The notes under the pieces were generated by a model. That model did no database searches. It was not told the DNA's origin and saw nothing but the letters and a program-made list of their open reading frames with translations. Positions 9,609 through 17,146 of a stretch of 18,807 nucleotides of DNA are shown here, in pieces (position 1 is the first letter of the stretch; every line of letters begins with the position of its first letter). The translations under genes and the position numbers were made by a program. The stretch comes from Ectocarpus siliculosus (taxonomy: Eukaryota > Sar > Phaeophyceae > Ectocarpales > Ectocarpaceae), in NCBI GenBank assembly GCA_000310025.1, contig FN648707.1:373924-392730 (forward strand), read 5' to 3'.

Positions 9609-9890
9609 TGTGGGACAGCAGTGGGACACCGTAGGGGGAGACCGGCTGGGACGTCCCACGCCTGTTTTCGAGCGCCGCGTGGGACGTCCCTAGCGTGGTG
9701 CCATGGGGCGTCCCACGCGTCCCACGTTCTAGATTTGGTGTCCCATGGGACGTCCCACGTGTCCCACGGGACGTCCCACGTGTCCCGTGCGTCCGTATGG
9801 GCCATCCCACGGGACAGGTGGGACGTCCCACCTGTCCCATGGGATGGCCCGCGTGTCCCATGGGACGTCCCACGTGGGATCCCAATAGTG
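9609..9890. repeat. GGGACGTCCC palindrome array
   Basis: The 10-base palindrome GGGACGTCCC occurs six times exactly (9648, 9681, 9747, 9768, 9820, 9862) with near copies between, spaced by CACGTGT, CATG and similar self-complementary strings. Both strands stay open as a result and give low-complexity readings (repeats of GTSH or WDVP), which are products of the repeat and not genes. The unit is close to a 20-base period in the best part (9747-9786). The borders fade into ordinary sequence at both ends. Confidence 0.85.
9799..9850. repeat. 52-bp near-perfect palindrome
   Basis: Reading outward from the centre (between 9824 and 9825), 25 of 26 base pairs are self-complementary. The only mismatch is 9810/9839. 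The central 28 bases (9811-9838) are perfect. With no loop, this can extrude as a cruciform, or fold as a long hairpin in single strands. Confidence 0.9.
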
Positions 9891-9892
9891 TC

Positions 9893-11100
9893 AGTACTTG
9901 GATATGACCGGGGATGGGGATTGATGTCTAGTCAGTGAGGCTATTGTTCTGGAGTTGAGTTGAGTTTCTGAGTTTATTTTCTTGTGTTTTGGAGTTCTTG
10001 AGGATCGAAAAAGACATGGCATGCATGGTCACAAGCAGGGGGGCTGATAGATATACTTGCAAGTGGTTGTAGGATTGTGTGGTACGTGGAATGTATTTCC
10101 AGGGTGTGCAAGGTACGCCTGTTGTATACTGCGTCGCCCCCTCATGGTGGTGCGTGCACGCGTGCGTGCAGTTCATGTGTTTATGTGTTCATGTGTTCAT
10201 GTGTTCATGTGTTCATGTGAGTCCATGTTTTTCATGTGAAGAAGAAGTCTATTCAACAAACCCAGCACATCTTTCCTCCTTGGCGCGAGTTCGCCGAGTT
10301 GCCGACACCCTATTCAACACACGTCTTGCGACAAGCTACCCCCAGTTCGGATCATCCTAACAAGCGTAGCACCGCAAACAGCGGAGGCGGCATGCATGTG
10401 TGTGCCCCTTCAGCACGCGCATAAGTTGTGATACACATCGCAGTCAGTCGTCGACGGAGTCGATCTCCCCGTCAAACGAATCACCGCAGCACGGTCCAAA
10501 GGACGCACGCGCTGCAGCTCCTCACGCTCCCACACCGCTTGAAGCATCCCTTACTCCATCACCTCCGCCTCCACCACCTGTGCCGCACTCCTGAGATCTA
10601 TGCCGTCCGCCTCACCGCCTCACCCTCCTCACGCCGGCTTGATGTATCGCTCATGAGCATGCATGTAGAAGAGCGGTGCTTCGGTTCACACATATACATC
10701 TAAAATGACGCAATAGTTGCACCATGTCGGCAGCATGCAATGCGCACCGGGTCTGTGGTGCAGTGACGTCTGTCTGACTGTCTGTCTGGGGGTACTGCTG
10801 TAATTGTTTCGTCATGGTGTCCCCTATGACGGCCGAGTTGTGTGTTGTGTGTGTTTGGGCAGCTCCACGGGATGGCGCGGCGTGTGTCGGGAGGACGTCG
10901 GGAGTATATCGGGGTGTGCAGGCCAATGAAAAATTGTTCTTTCAAAGACAACAAAGACAAAACTGAGCAAGACAAAATCGGAGCTTTTCTCGGGTCTTTG
11001 GGGGGCAATTCGCGAAAGCAAAAGACCATATTCCTAAAGATCCATCGGACTTCGGCGCTCGGGGGGATAAAAAAGACCAAGAAAAGACAAAGAATCAGAT
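9893..11100. other. No gene seen; low-complexity flank
   Basis: Apart from the minisatellite at 10171-10218 there is no supported gene. The stretch 10920-11100 is A-rich on the plus strand, with repeated AAAGACAA/AAAAGAC strings. Proline-rich and histidine-rich readings in 10400-10620 come from CT/CAC-rich sequence and have no start or splice support. Confidence 0.35.
10171..10218. repeat. 8-bp minisatellite, six copies
   Basis: The unit GTTCATGT is repeated six times in a row. The second copy has one change (GTTTATGT). The repeat is flanked by related words (GAGTCCATGT, TTCATGTG). Confidence 0.9.
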
Positions 11101-11112
11101 GATCGCAAACAC

Positions 11113-11180
11113 CCGGTCGCCCCGGTGGTCTAGTTGGCATCCTCGAAACCTTCTAGAGGACAGGTGGTGGTCGAGGGGAA
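11113..11180 (+). tRNA. Degraded tRNA-Arg-like sequence or SINE head
   Basis: GGTGGTCTAGTTGG (11124-11137) fits an internal promoter A box and a D-arm: GGTG pairs with CATC across the loop GTCTAGTTGG. Farther on, CCTTCTAGAGG resembles the anticodon arm of tRNA-Arg(UCU), and CCTC pairs with GAGG. A later GGTCGAGGGG is only a weak match to a B box, and no proper T-arm or acceptor stem closes the molecule. It is therefore not a working tRNA. It could be a tRNA pseudogene, the head of a tRNA-derived SINE, or chance. Confidence 0.25.
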
Positions 11181-11214
11181 ACCCGAAACCCGGCGCCCGG
11201 GCAAAACCCCTCGA
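11171..11214. repeat. Nested hairpin (TCGAGGGG/CCCCTCGA)
   Basis: A perfect 8-bp stem (11171-11178 with 11207-11214) encloses an inner 5-bp stem CCCGG/CCGGG (11189-11193 with 11197-11201, loop CGC). It follows directly on the tRNA-like sequence. Confidence 0.7.
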
Positions 11215-11426
11215 AAATAAACCCCATCCAACACAAACCATTGCTATCACGGCGGATCACATCGGCCGCACTTATCAGGAAGGCCAAGGCGAAGACAAGA
11301 ATGCGAGGCAAGCCTCCTACTCCTGATAATGGTACACAGCCCGCGACAGTAATGCATCTTTCCTCGCATGGTATACATGACCTTCCCCAAGCGCTAAAAA
11401 ATCCTACAGAAACTCCGGCAAATTCA

Positions 11427-12535
11427 TCAGCGTTTCCGGTGGTACCGCAGGTTGCTCTTGCTAAGAGCCTTGGTGAGCATGTCTGCATGTTGCTCCGACG
11501 TCGACACAAATTTGATCGAGATGTCCCCCGACCTAAACAATCCACGAATGAAGTGGTACCGCACGTCGTTGTGCTTGCTACGCGCTGAGCTAAGGGGGTT
11601 CTGCACCAAGGCCATGGCCCCCTGATTGTCCTCAAGGACCTGAATGCTACCGCCATTGGTCTCTGGGGCAATAAACGAAAGCACTGCACGCACAAACAAA
11701 GCTTCCTTCACACCCTCTCCGGCAGCAATGTACTCTGCCTCCGTAGACGACAAAGATACGATAGCTTGCGTCTTGCTACCGTGGCTGATGACGGTCCCTC
11801 CAACCGTTGTTGCCAGCCCTGACACCGAGCACCTATCCTCAGCGTCGGCGTAGCTAGCGTCCACGTACACCGCCAGCCCCAGCCCCGATCCCCGTTTGTA
11901 GGTGATCCCGAGGTCCCTCGTCTCTTTGAGGTAGACGAGGATCTTCCGTATCGCCTTCCAGTGCCTCTCGGCAGGGGCATGGGCGTGGCGCGCTACCGCA
12001 CGCACAGCGAACGAGATGTCTGGGCGCGAGAACGTCGACACCCACATCATGCTACCGATGGCCTCCCTCACTGGCCACTCCCCTCCACTTTCGTCATCTC
12101 GCTTCGGCCCTATGGGGGATTCTGTACTCAGCTCGGTCGACGCCAGGGCCCTCACGAAGGCGTCTGGAGAGTTGAGCACGAGGTCCTCCGCTCTCAGCAG
12201 GAAGTCCTCGGCCTCTTGGCGCGCGATGTTGGCCTCCTCCGCGCGCTCGCACAGCAGCGCTTGCACCGCCCTCGCCTCTAGCCCTTCCACCACGTCGACC
12301 ACACACGCGAGTATCCAGTGGGTGTACTCCTCCGTGCTGTTGATGGGCAGGGTGGGCAGCCCAGCCGCCGACGCATGGCGGGCGAGCAGACCTTCGGCAC
12401 TCGTTGACGACTCGTACCTCGTGTTCCGGCGAGGGTTCTCCCTGAGTCGGCGGCTGGTGAGTTCGGCCGGCTCGCCAAAGCCGGCGAGCTTCCGTTCCTC
12501 GGGCCCGCGGAGCGCCGGAATATCCGTGTCGCTGC
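11427..12535 (-). pseudogene. copia linker and RNase H
   Basis: One frame runs from the Ser/Asp tract to TGA at 11427-11429. The first part (IPALRGPEERKLAGFGEPAE, then INSTEEYTHWILACVVDVVE) has the look of the region before reverse transcriptase. At ALASTELSTESPIGPKRDD it jumps to sequence that normally follows the polymerase, so the RT (including its YxDD box) is missing. Then come SMMWVSTFSRPDISFAVRAV, the tether RHWKAIRKILVYLKETRDLG, and RNase H. Counting from GTG at 12302, the likely metal-binding residues are D148 (YVDASYAD), E190 (STEAEY), D225 (LEDNQG) and D274 (EQHADMLTK), all present. RNase H would remove the RNA strand after reverse transcription. It has no Met start of its own. Confidence 0.85.
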
Positions 12536-12640
12536 CGCTGTCGCTGTCACCGCCGCTGTCACCGCCGCTGTCACTGCCGCTGCCGCCACCGCTGCTGCTG
12601 CTGCTGCCGCCGCCGCCGCCACCGCGGCTGCACTGCTGCG
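12536..12640. repeat. Imperfect trinucleotide-rich tract in copia linker
   Basis: Runs of GCC/GCT and GCTGTCACC-like units (plus strand) give poly-Ala/Val in one minus frame and a Gly/Ser/Asp-rich stretch (SDSGGDSGGDSDSGSDTD) in the next. The homologous coding frame changes within this tract, so slippage there may have caused the frameshift. Confidence 0.7.
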
Positions 12641-13195
12641 GCGGTCGTCCTCGCCGCCGCCCAAATCGGCCATCCCGGTCGACGTGGTAGATGGGGCGAC
12701 GCTCGCGCCCTCCCTGCTCGAGGGGGCGCCATCGCCAGCGTCGCCCGCGCCCGACTCCTGGGGCGCGGCCGGCGGCGCCGGCGGCGCATCGCGCGCGGGC
12801 GGCTCCGCGGGCCCCGGGGTTACCGTCGTGTCAAGGAGGAAACCTCCATCCTCAGGTTCTCCCTCCGCCCTCCCTCCACCGTGGCATGACGCACCCTCCC
12901 CGCCCTGGTGCTCCCCAGTCGTGGGCTCCTCGTCCTCCTCTGCAATGGGAGGCAGCGGTGCTCGGGTGGACGTCCTGTTGGGGGTGGGCTTGGATAGCTC
13001 CTTTGCCGTTGAGCACCCCATGCACTCCCGGAGCTGGCCCACCAGCGTCACCCCTTGCTGCTTAGCCGTGTTCTTCAGCAGCACCTCGTGGGAGTGGCCG
13101 TGCGCGCAGTGGAAGTCGTTGATGTCAACGGGGGTGCGATTCGCTTTCGCGTTACCAGGAGCAATTATGGCACAGGCTAGTTCCCTACCCGACTC
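12640..13195 (-). pseudogene. HHCC pre-integrase domain plus linker
   Basis: The frame reopens at 13195 in the same frame as Gag. It reads DINDFHCAHGHSHEVLLKNT, then LVGQLRECMGCSTAKELSKP: the His pairs and CX2C of the HHCC zinc-binding N-terminal domain of copia integrase (GAG_pre-integrase type). In a complete element the integrase core with its DDE residues follows directly. Here the text jumps within about 15 residues to an acidic, Pro/Gly-rich linker (PPIAEEDEEPTTGEHQGGEG), which usually sits between integrase and reverse transcriptase. The core is therefore deleted. The frame then runs into a poly-Ala reading of a GGC/AGC repeat. No start codon begins this segment. Confidence 0.7.
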
Positions 13196-13748
13196 TTATG
13201 CGGTGACCAGTCTGAACGAACAGGTTCCCCCATAGAGGGAAGTACACCGACTCCCCCCCACCAACGAACACCTCCAACTCGTGCTCGTCTGCGGCTAAGC
13301 GGCCCTTGGTTTGTTTCAAGAGGGCTGTGAGGGACACGAGGTTGTAGTTGAGCTCCGGCACATGAGCGACCCGTTTCAACAACAGGTCTGTGGTCCCAAC
13401 GCGAGAACCGATGGTCACCCTCACGTCGCCATACCCTACGATGGCGAAGGCTTGCTTCCCTGCGGCGACACTCAAACGTCGATCGCACTCATGGTAGTTT
13501 TCGAACGCGTTAGCGCTCGGGAACATGTGGTTGGTTGCGCCGGTATCGGCCACAAACCTTTCCTGCCTGGCCTGCTCTACACCCCCTCCATCAACGACTC
13601 TGTTCCACTCGCCTGTGAAGTCACGGACCACTAGCGCCTCCTCTGCCACGTCCAGTGCGGTGGCGTCCAAGACCGGCAGCTCCACCGCGAGCACCGCTGC
13701 TCGGACGAGCACGTGCTCTTGTCGTGTCCGTAGCCTAGGCACTTCTCG
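13185..13748 (-). pseudogene. copia aspartic protease segment
   Basis: This frame is -1 relative to Gag and overlaps its 3' end. Recognisable pol sequence starts near 13700 (AVLAVELPVLDATALDVAEE). The catalytic motif is DTGATNHMF, with the Asp codon at 13545-13547, followed by a flap/loop region (GYGDVRVTIG) and the typical LLKRVAHVPELNYNLVSLTALLK. That region links copia protease to the pre-integrase domain. The frame stops with TAG at 13185-13187 while homology continues one frame away, so it cannot be read through. No classical slippery heptamer is seen at the Gag junction. The protease would cut the Gag-Pol polyprotein. Upstream in-frame codons back to 13805 are a shadow of Gag. Confidence 0.75.
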
Positions 13749-15112
13749 CATCGCAGGGGCTCGGGCTTGGTACAGGCGGCCGCCTGGTGACCCTTCTCTC
13801 CGCACCGGAAGCAGCGGCCGTGCATGCTACTTGCACCGCCGCCGCCGCCTCCGCCGCTGTTGCCACCACCACCGCCCCCACCGCCCTTGCTGCCACCCCC
13901 TTTCCCCTTCTGGCCGCCACCACCGCCGCCGCCACCCTTGTTGCGGCCGCCGCTGCTGCGGCCTGGCGCTCCACCCCTGCTGCCACCGTCGCTCGCGAGG
14001 AAAGCATGCTCCGCCTTCCGCTGGCCCTTCGGGGCCTTCCTCCCCTCCGGCAGGCTCGCGTGCACCGTGCTCACGATCCTGACAATCTCGCCCCTGTCCA
14101 GCTTCGTCACCGTCTCCAACAGGAACGTCGCTTGTTGGTACTCGGGTGGAAGCGAGTCGACGAAGTGTGCGAGGACAAATGGTGTGCCAGTGTTGAGCCC
14201 CTTTTCGCGTAGGCGCATGTATATCTGCTCGAGCTTGCTTAGGTGCTCGATTGGATTGCTGCTGCTGTGTGCCGGGATCGAGAAGCGGAACATCTCTTTC
14301 ATCAGGGCTTGTTTCGATCCCTGCGACTCGGGGTCGTAACCGTTCTCAAGCTCCGTGAGGACCCCCTTCGCCGTCACACAACTACTGACGACCGCTTTGT
14401 CGGTTTCTTTCACCACGGCGGTAGTGATGAAGTGGAACGCGGCGAGCCCACGTGCGACCTCGCTCCTAGTGTAGCGCAAGTCGTTATACAGTGTGGAGGT
14501 GGGCATGTTCGGGTCGCCCACGGGGGCATGTCTCTCAGTACTCCCGATGAATTGACCGTCTAGTTCCACGGTCTTAGCGGCCTGGATGAAAGCTTTTCGC
14601 CACGTGCTAAATCCGCTGCTGCGGCCCCCCTCAAGGCGAGGGGCCACCACGTTCACTTTCTTCGCGTGATTGAAGCTGTTGATGTATTCACCGTTACCAC
14701 GAGTTGCGGGTGTCTCACCTGGGGGGTTTAACCCCCTCGCTTCCCCGCGGTCAGCTCCTACGCCAGGCCTCACTCTCGCTGGAACCCCAGGACTCGCTCC
14801 CGGTATGTTGCCCCAGCGGCTTTCCCACGGGTGATTTGGCCCATCACGGGTCGCTTCCCGGGAAAATGCCCCGCCGCCCTCCGACGGCAAGGGCTCTCTC
14901 TGGCTTGGGACGGCAGCACCGCCGCCCCTACTGGCATCGCCCGCCACGGCGTCGCCAGGCTCCTTCCTCTTCAGCTCGATCACTATGCTCATCAGCTGCG
15001 ATAACTGGCCCTCCAGCTTCGCAATCGCCCGGTCCTCGGCGTGTTGCTGTTGCGTGGCTGAGGTCTCTTCCCCCAGCCCTTCGACCGAACCGCTGTCCGA
15101 CGCAGCCATCAC
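13631..15112 (-). CDS. gag: copia-type Gag polyprotein
   Basis: A 493-residue open frame from ATG (the second codon is also Met). An acidic N-terminus with a predicted helix (AIAKLEGQLSQLMSIVIELK, about 29-48) is followed by a disordered Pro/Gly stretch. Residues about 160-385 form the UBN2-like capsid region (FSTWRKAFIQAAKTVELDG; then IEHLSKLEQIYMRLREKGLN and FVDSLPPEYQQATFLLETVT). Next comes a Gly-rich, Lys/Arg-dotted tract (about 380-433). Two CCHC zinc knuckles close the protein: CFRCGEKGHQAAAC (about 434-447) and CEKCLGYGHDKSTC (about 455-468), both CX2CX4HX4C, for binding element RNA. The last 20 or so residues are out-of-frame tail, since homologous pol sequence continues in the -1 frame. 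The capsid would form the virus-like particle in the cytoplasm. This is the only intact module of the element. Confidence 0.85.
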   Translation of the reverse strand: MMAASDSGSVEGLGEETSATQQQHAEDRAIAKLEGQLSQLMSIVIELKRKEPGDAVAGDASRGGGAAVPSQREPLPSEGGGAFSREATRDGPNHPWESRWGNIPGASPGVPARVRPGVGADRGEARGLNPPGETPATRGNGEYINSFNHAKKVNVVAPRLEGGRSSGFSTWRKAFIQAAKTVELDGQFIGSTERHAPVGDPNMPTSTLYNDLRYTRSEVARGLAAFHFITTAVVKETDKAVVSSCVTAKGVLTELENGYDPESQGSKQALMKEMFRFSIPAHSSSNPIEHLSKLEQIYMRLREKGLNTGTPFVLAHFVDSLPPEYQQATFLLETVTKLDRGEIVRIVSTVHASLPEGRKAPKGQRKAEHAFLASDGGSRGGAPGRSSGGRNKGGGGGGGGQKGKGGGSKGGGGGGGGNSGGGGGGGASSMHGRCFRCGEKGHQAAACTKPEPLRCEKCLGYGHDKSTCSSEQRCSRWSCRSWTPPHWTWQRRR

Positions 15113-15749
15113 CCGATGCGGCTATCCCTCGAGGGACAAATTCTAGACTCTAAAGTGTTTGCAAGCCTGTACTCCACGTACTTATCGGGTATTGTTTGTG
15201 TGGTGTATTAACTTCGGATGGTGAGGCAACGCCCGTACCCAGGGCGCTGTCGTGCTCAGAAAGGAGGAGTGGCAGCAGGGCTGCTGCACACAACAAAAGG
15301 GGGCCCCGGTGCATCATCATCTTACTCCTACCTAAAAGGTTCTACACCATCTGCGTCACACTTGTACGCGGCTAACATATCCAAACCATGTCCGTGGACC
15401 CACGAACAGTGTGTACACAGAGGGAAGAGAGTGCTGCACTCTTCTCGCATTAAAAATCGAAGGCAAAGTGTACAGCAGGAGGGGTGGGTAGGGGTAAAAC
15501 TCTCCTGTGTGACCACGGGTTGTGAGCGGTGATTTGAAGTGAAGACAAAAACAAAAAAAACAAAAAAACACCGACATACATGTAAATACATGAAAACATG
15601 GAAGACTTCGACTTGTTCCAGGTAATGGTACTTCGTAACAGAGTAGTAGTGGTTCTCGGAATAATGCCGGTCTCCCGTATAGACTAGTCTAAGCCGGTAA
15701 AATCGTCTGGCACAGAAGGATATTCAAGTTGGGTTCTCATACTCAGACC
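15113..15749. other. No gene seen; upstream flank of copia element
   Basis: The 5' LTR and primer site of the copia element should lie here, but nothing matches a tRNA 3' end, and no long match to the other flank (11100-11426) is visible. A palindrome TCCCTCGAGGGA is at 15125-15136. An A-rich run (C-interrupted poly-A) lies at 15542-15570. Confidence 0.4.
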
Positions 15750-15797
15750 AATGCCGGTTGCCCGCAATAATGCGGTGGGCTGGATCGCACCGGCATT
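15750..15797. repeat. Two-tier hairpin (AATGCCGGT ... ACCGGCATT)
   Basis: The outer 9-bp arms (15750-15758 and 15789-15797) are perfect. Inside is a second hairpin, CCGCA-ATAA-TGCGG (15762-15775). AATGCCGGT also occurs at 15664-15672. This may be the end of a small inverted-repeat element. Confidence 0.6.
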
Positions 15798-16909
15798 CAT
15801 TACCGGGACCACTAAAAGGGGTGTGTTGAATGAAATCTTTACAGACCTACTGTAGCCTAGTGAGTGGTTAAAACGAGTTTCGTGAGTGGTAGGGAGGGTT
15901 GAGGTTGTTATTGTTTGTGAACCTTTGAGCTTTTTGTCCCATTGGTTTGAGACAATTACTGGCCCGTATGAATTGTTTGTGGTACTCGGATATGAGTCCG
16001 ATCTGTGCATCCTCTGTGGCGGATACGCGTATGGGAAGTATGGGTGTGATGGGTATGTATGCGGTCGAGGTCGAAGTGCGGGGCCTCCGTGTGAGCACAC
16101 CGGGGTGTGCTCCCGGCACTCGCCTGAGGGGCTTGCGTGTTGGTGACCAGCATGCCTGAGGGGCTTGCGTGACGGATATATTATACATGGTCCTTTTCAT
16201 CTGCTGTTCCTGGGATAACATAGCACCCAGTCTCAACACCACAGACCGCTCAGTCAGGGCGGCAGTGCACCCTAACATGGATCCCATTATCCTCTAACGG
16301 GATTCTATGTAAACAATAGCGTTCAACGGCCGCAAGAGACACGCCAAATGTTCCGCGGCTGCTTCGAACAGCAGCTATATGTAGCTGCCACATACACTCA
16401 CAACACTCTCACTCGCCTTCGCCTTCGCCTCCACACAACAAGTGAGTGACACAGACACATGTAGTAGCGTGTACTAGCGTTTACTAGCGTGTGCCGCACA
16501 CACAGGCAGCAAGCAACCGACGGGCTCGGCTGTCGGAAGAGAAACAGACCCCGGAAGCAAAACAACAGACAGACCGGATTACCTTCTGCAGAGTAGGAAG
16601 AGAGTGAAAAAGCAATAAAAGGGTCGCCCCATACACGATATATCAACCGCGATCTTGCTACATGTATGTACCATCGGTACCAACACAGACACCCACCACG
16701 CGATCAGGTGCGCCCTACACTACCTGCCACGTGGGACGTTTTCGCGTACTGAGAGAGACAGACAGACAGACAGTACTAGAAGAGAGAGGTAGCGCGCCTA
16801 CTGCCCAGCCAGGTCATCAACAGAATCGAAGTTGGTTTCGGGGAGTATATAGTATAATAACCCGCATTGCCCCGAGAGGCGCCACCACACAAAAAAAAAT
16901 CAATCCAAC
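15798..16909. other. No gene seen; small tandem repeats
   Basis: The 18-base word GCCTGAGGGGCTTGCGTG occurs twice, at 16122-16139 and 16154-16171 (period 32). CGCCTT is repeated three times at 16414-16431. A 10-base unit (GTACTAGCGT and variants) is repeated three times at 16461-16490. GACA is repeated four times at 16757-16772. No supported coding segment. Confidence 0.5.
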
Positions 16910-17144
16910 GTGCGCACGAACGCTTGCTGCAGGCCCAGGCCCAGAGAAGACGGACCGCGCGTAGTACACAGATCAAAGATCTCACCTGAGCCAGTGCGAG
17001 AAGAAAAGGCTGAGCCTCTTGATCTTTACACGGTTGCACCATGCACTAACCACGGACACGGCGATGAGTGTCGAGAGCACCCGTATGGGTGTAAGATAGT
17101 TTTCCCCTTCTTGCATCCCTGCCACGAGGAAGCCTGTCTCGCAG
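16910..17144 (+). CDS. Possible Cys-rich exon, unknown
   Basis: A frame stays open from 16910. Its right part holds regularly spaced cysteines and histidines (APCTNHGHGDECREHPYGCK, then HPCHEEACLAG; first Cys codon at 17042) and stops at a donor-like CTCGCAG/GTCAGG (GT at 17145-17146). The Cys/His spacing suggests metal binding. It also faintly recalls the CNHGDDCRQKYG stretch of the transposase-like exon at 6311-6360. I cannot name a family and see no clear acceptor, so this may be chance. Confidence 0.2.
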
Positions 17145-17146
17145 GT

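Larger units (their letters stand above)
11427..15112 (-). mobile_element. Ty1/copia retrotransposon, internally deleted
   Basis: Minus-strand order is Gag, aspartic protease, HHCC pre-integrase region, low-complexity linker, RNase H. This is the copia order, but the integrase core and the reverse transcriptase are absent. The coding part is about 3.7 kb, against the 4-4.5 kb or more usual for a full copia gag-pol. Three frame changes occur, at about 13720, about 13190 and about 12600. It is clearly more GC-rich than its flanks. No LTR pair, primer-binding site or polypurine tract could be confirmed in 11100-11426 or 15113-15600. A purine run (GGGGAAGG on the minus strand, 11382-11389) is a weak polypurine candidate. 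The element can only have moved with proteins from a relative, if at all. Confidence 0.85.

Noticed and set aside
9569-9938. Open frames on both strands reading WDVPWDT or GTSHVSHGTSH
   Set aside because: They are products of the GGGACGTCCC palindrome array, not genes; both strands are open for the same reason.
12016-12690. Long plus-strand open frame (224 codons)
   Set aside because: It lies antisense to the copia linker and RNase H, reads as Ser/Pro/Leu low complexity, and is open only because of the GC-rich repeat tract.
13525-14339. Plus-strand Pro/Ala/His-rich open frames
   Set aside because: They are antisense to the Gag Gly-rich tract; the composition follows from GGC/GGT repeats.
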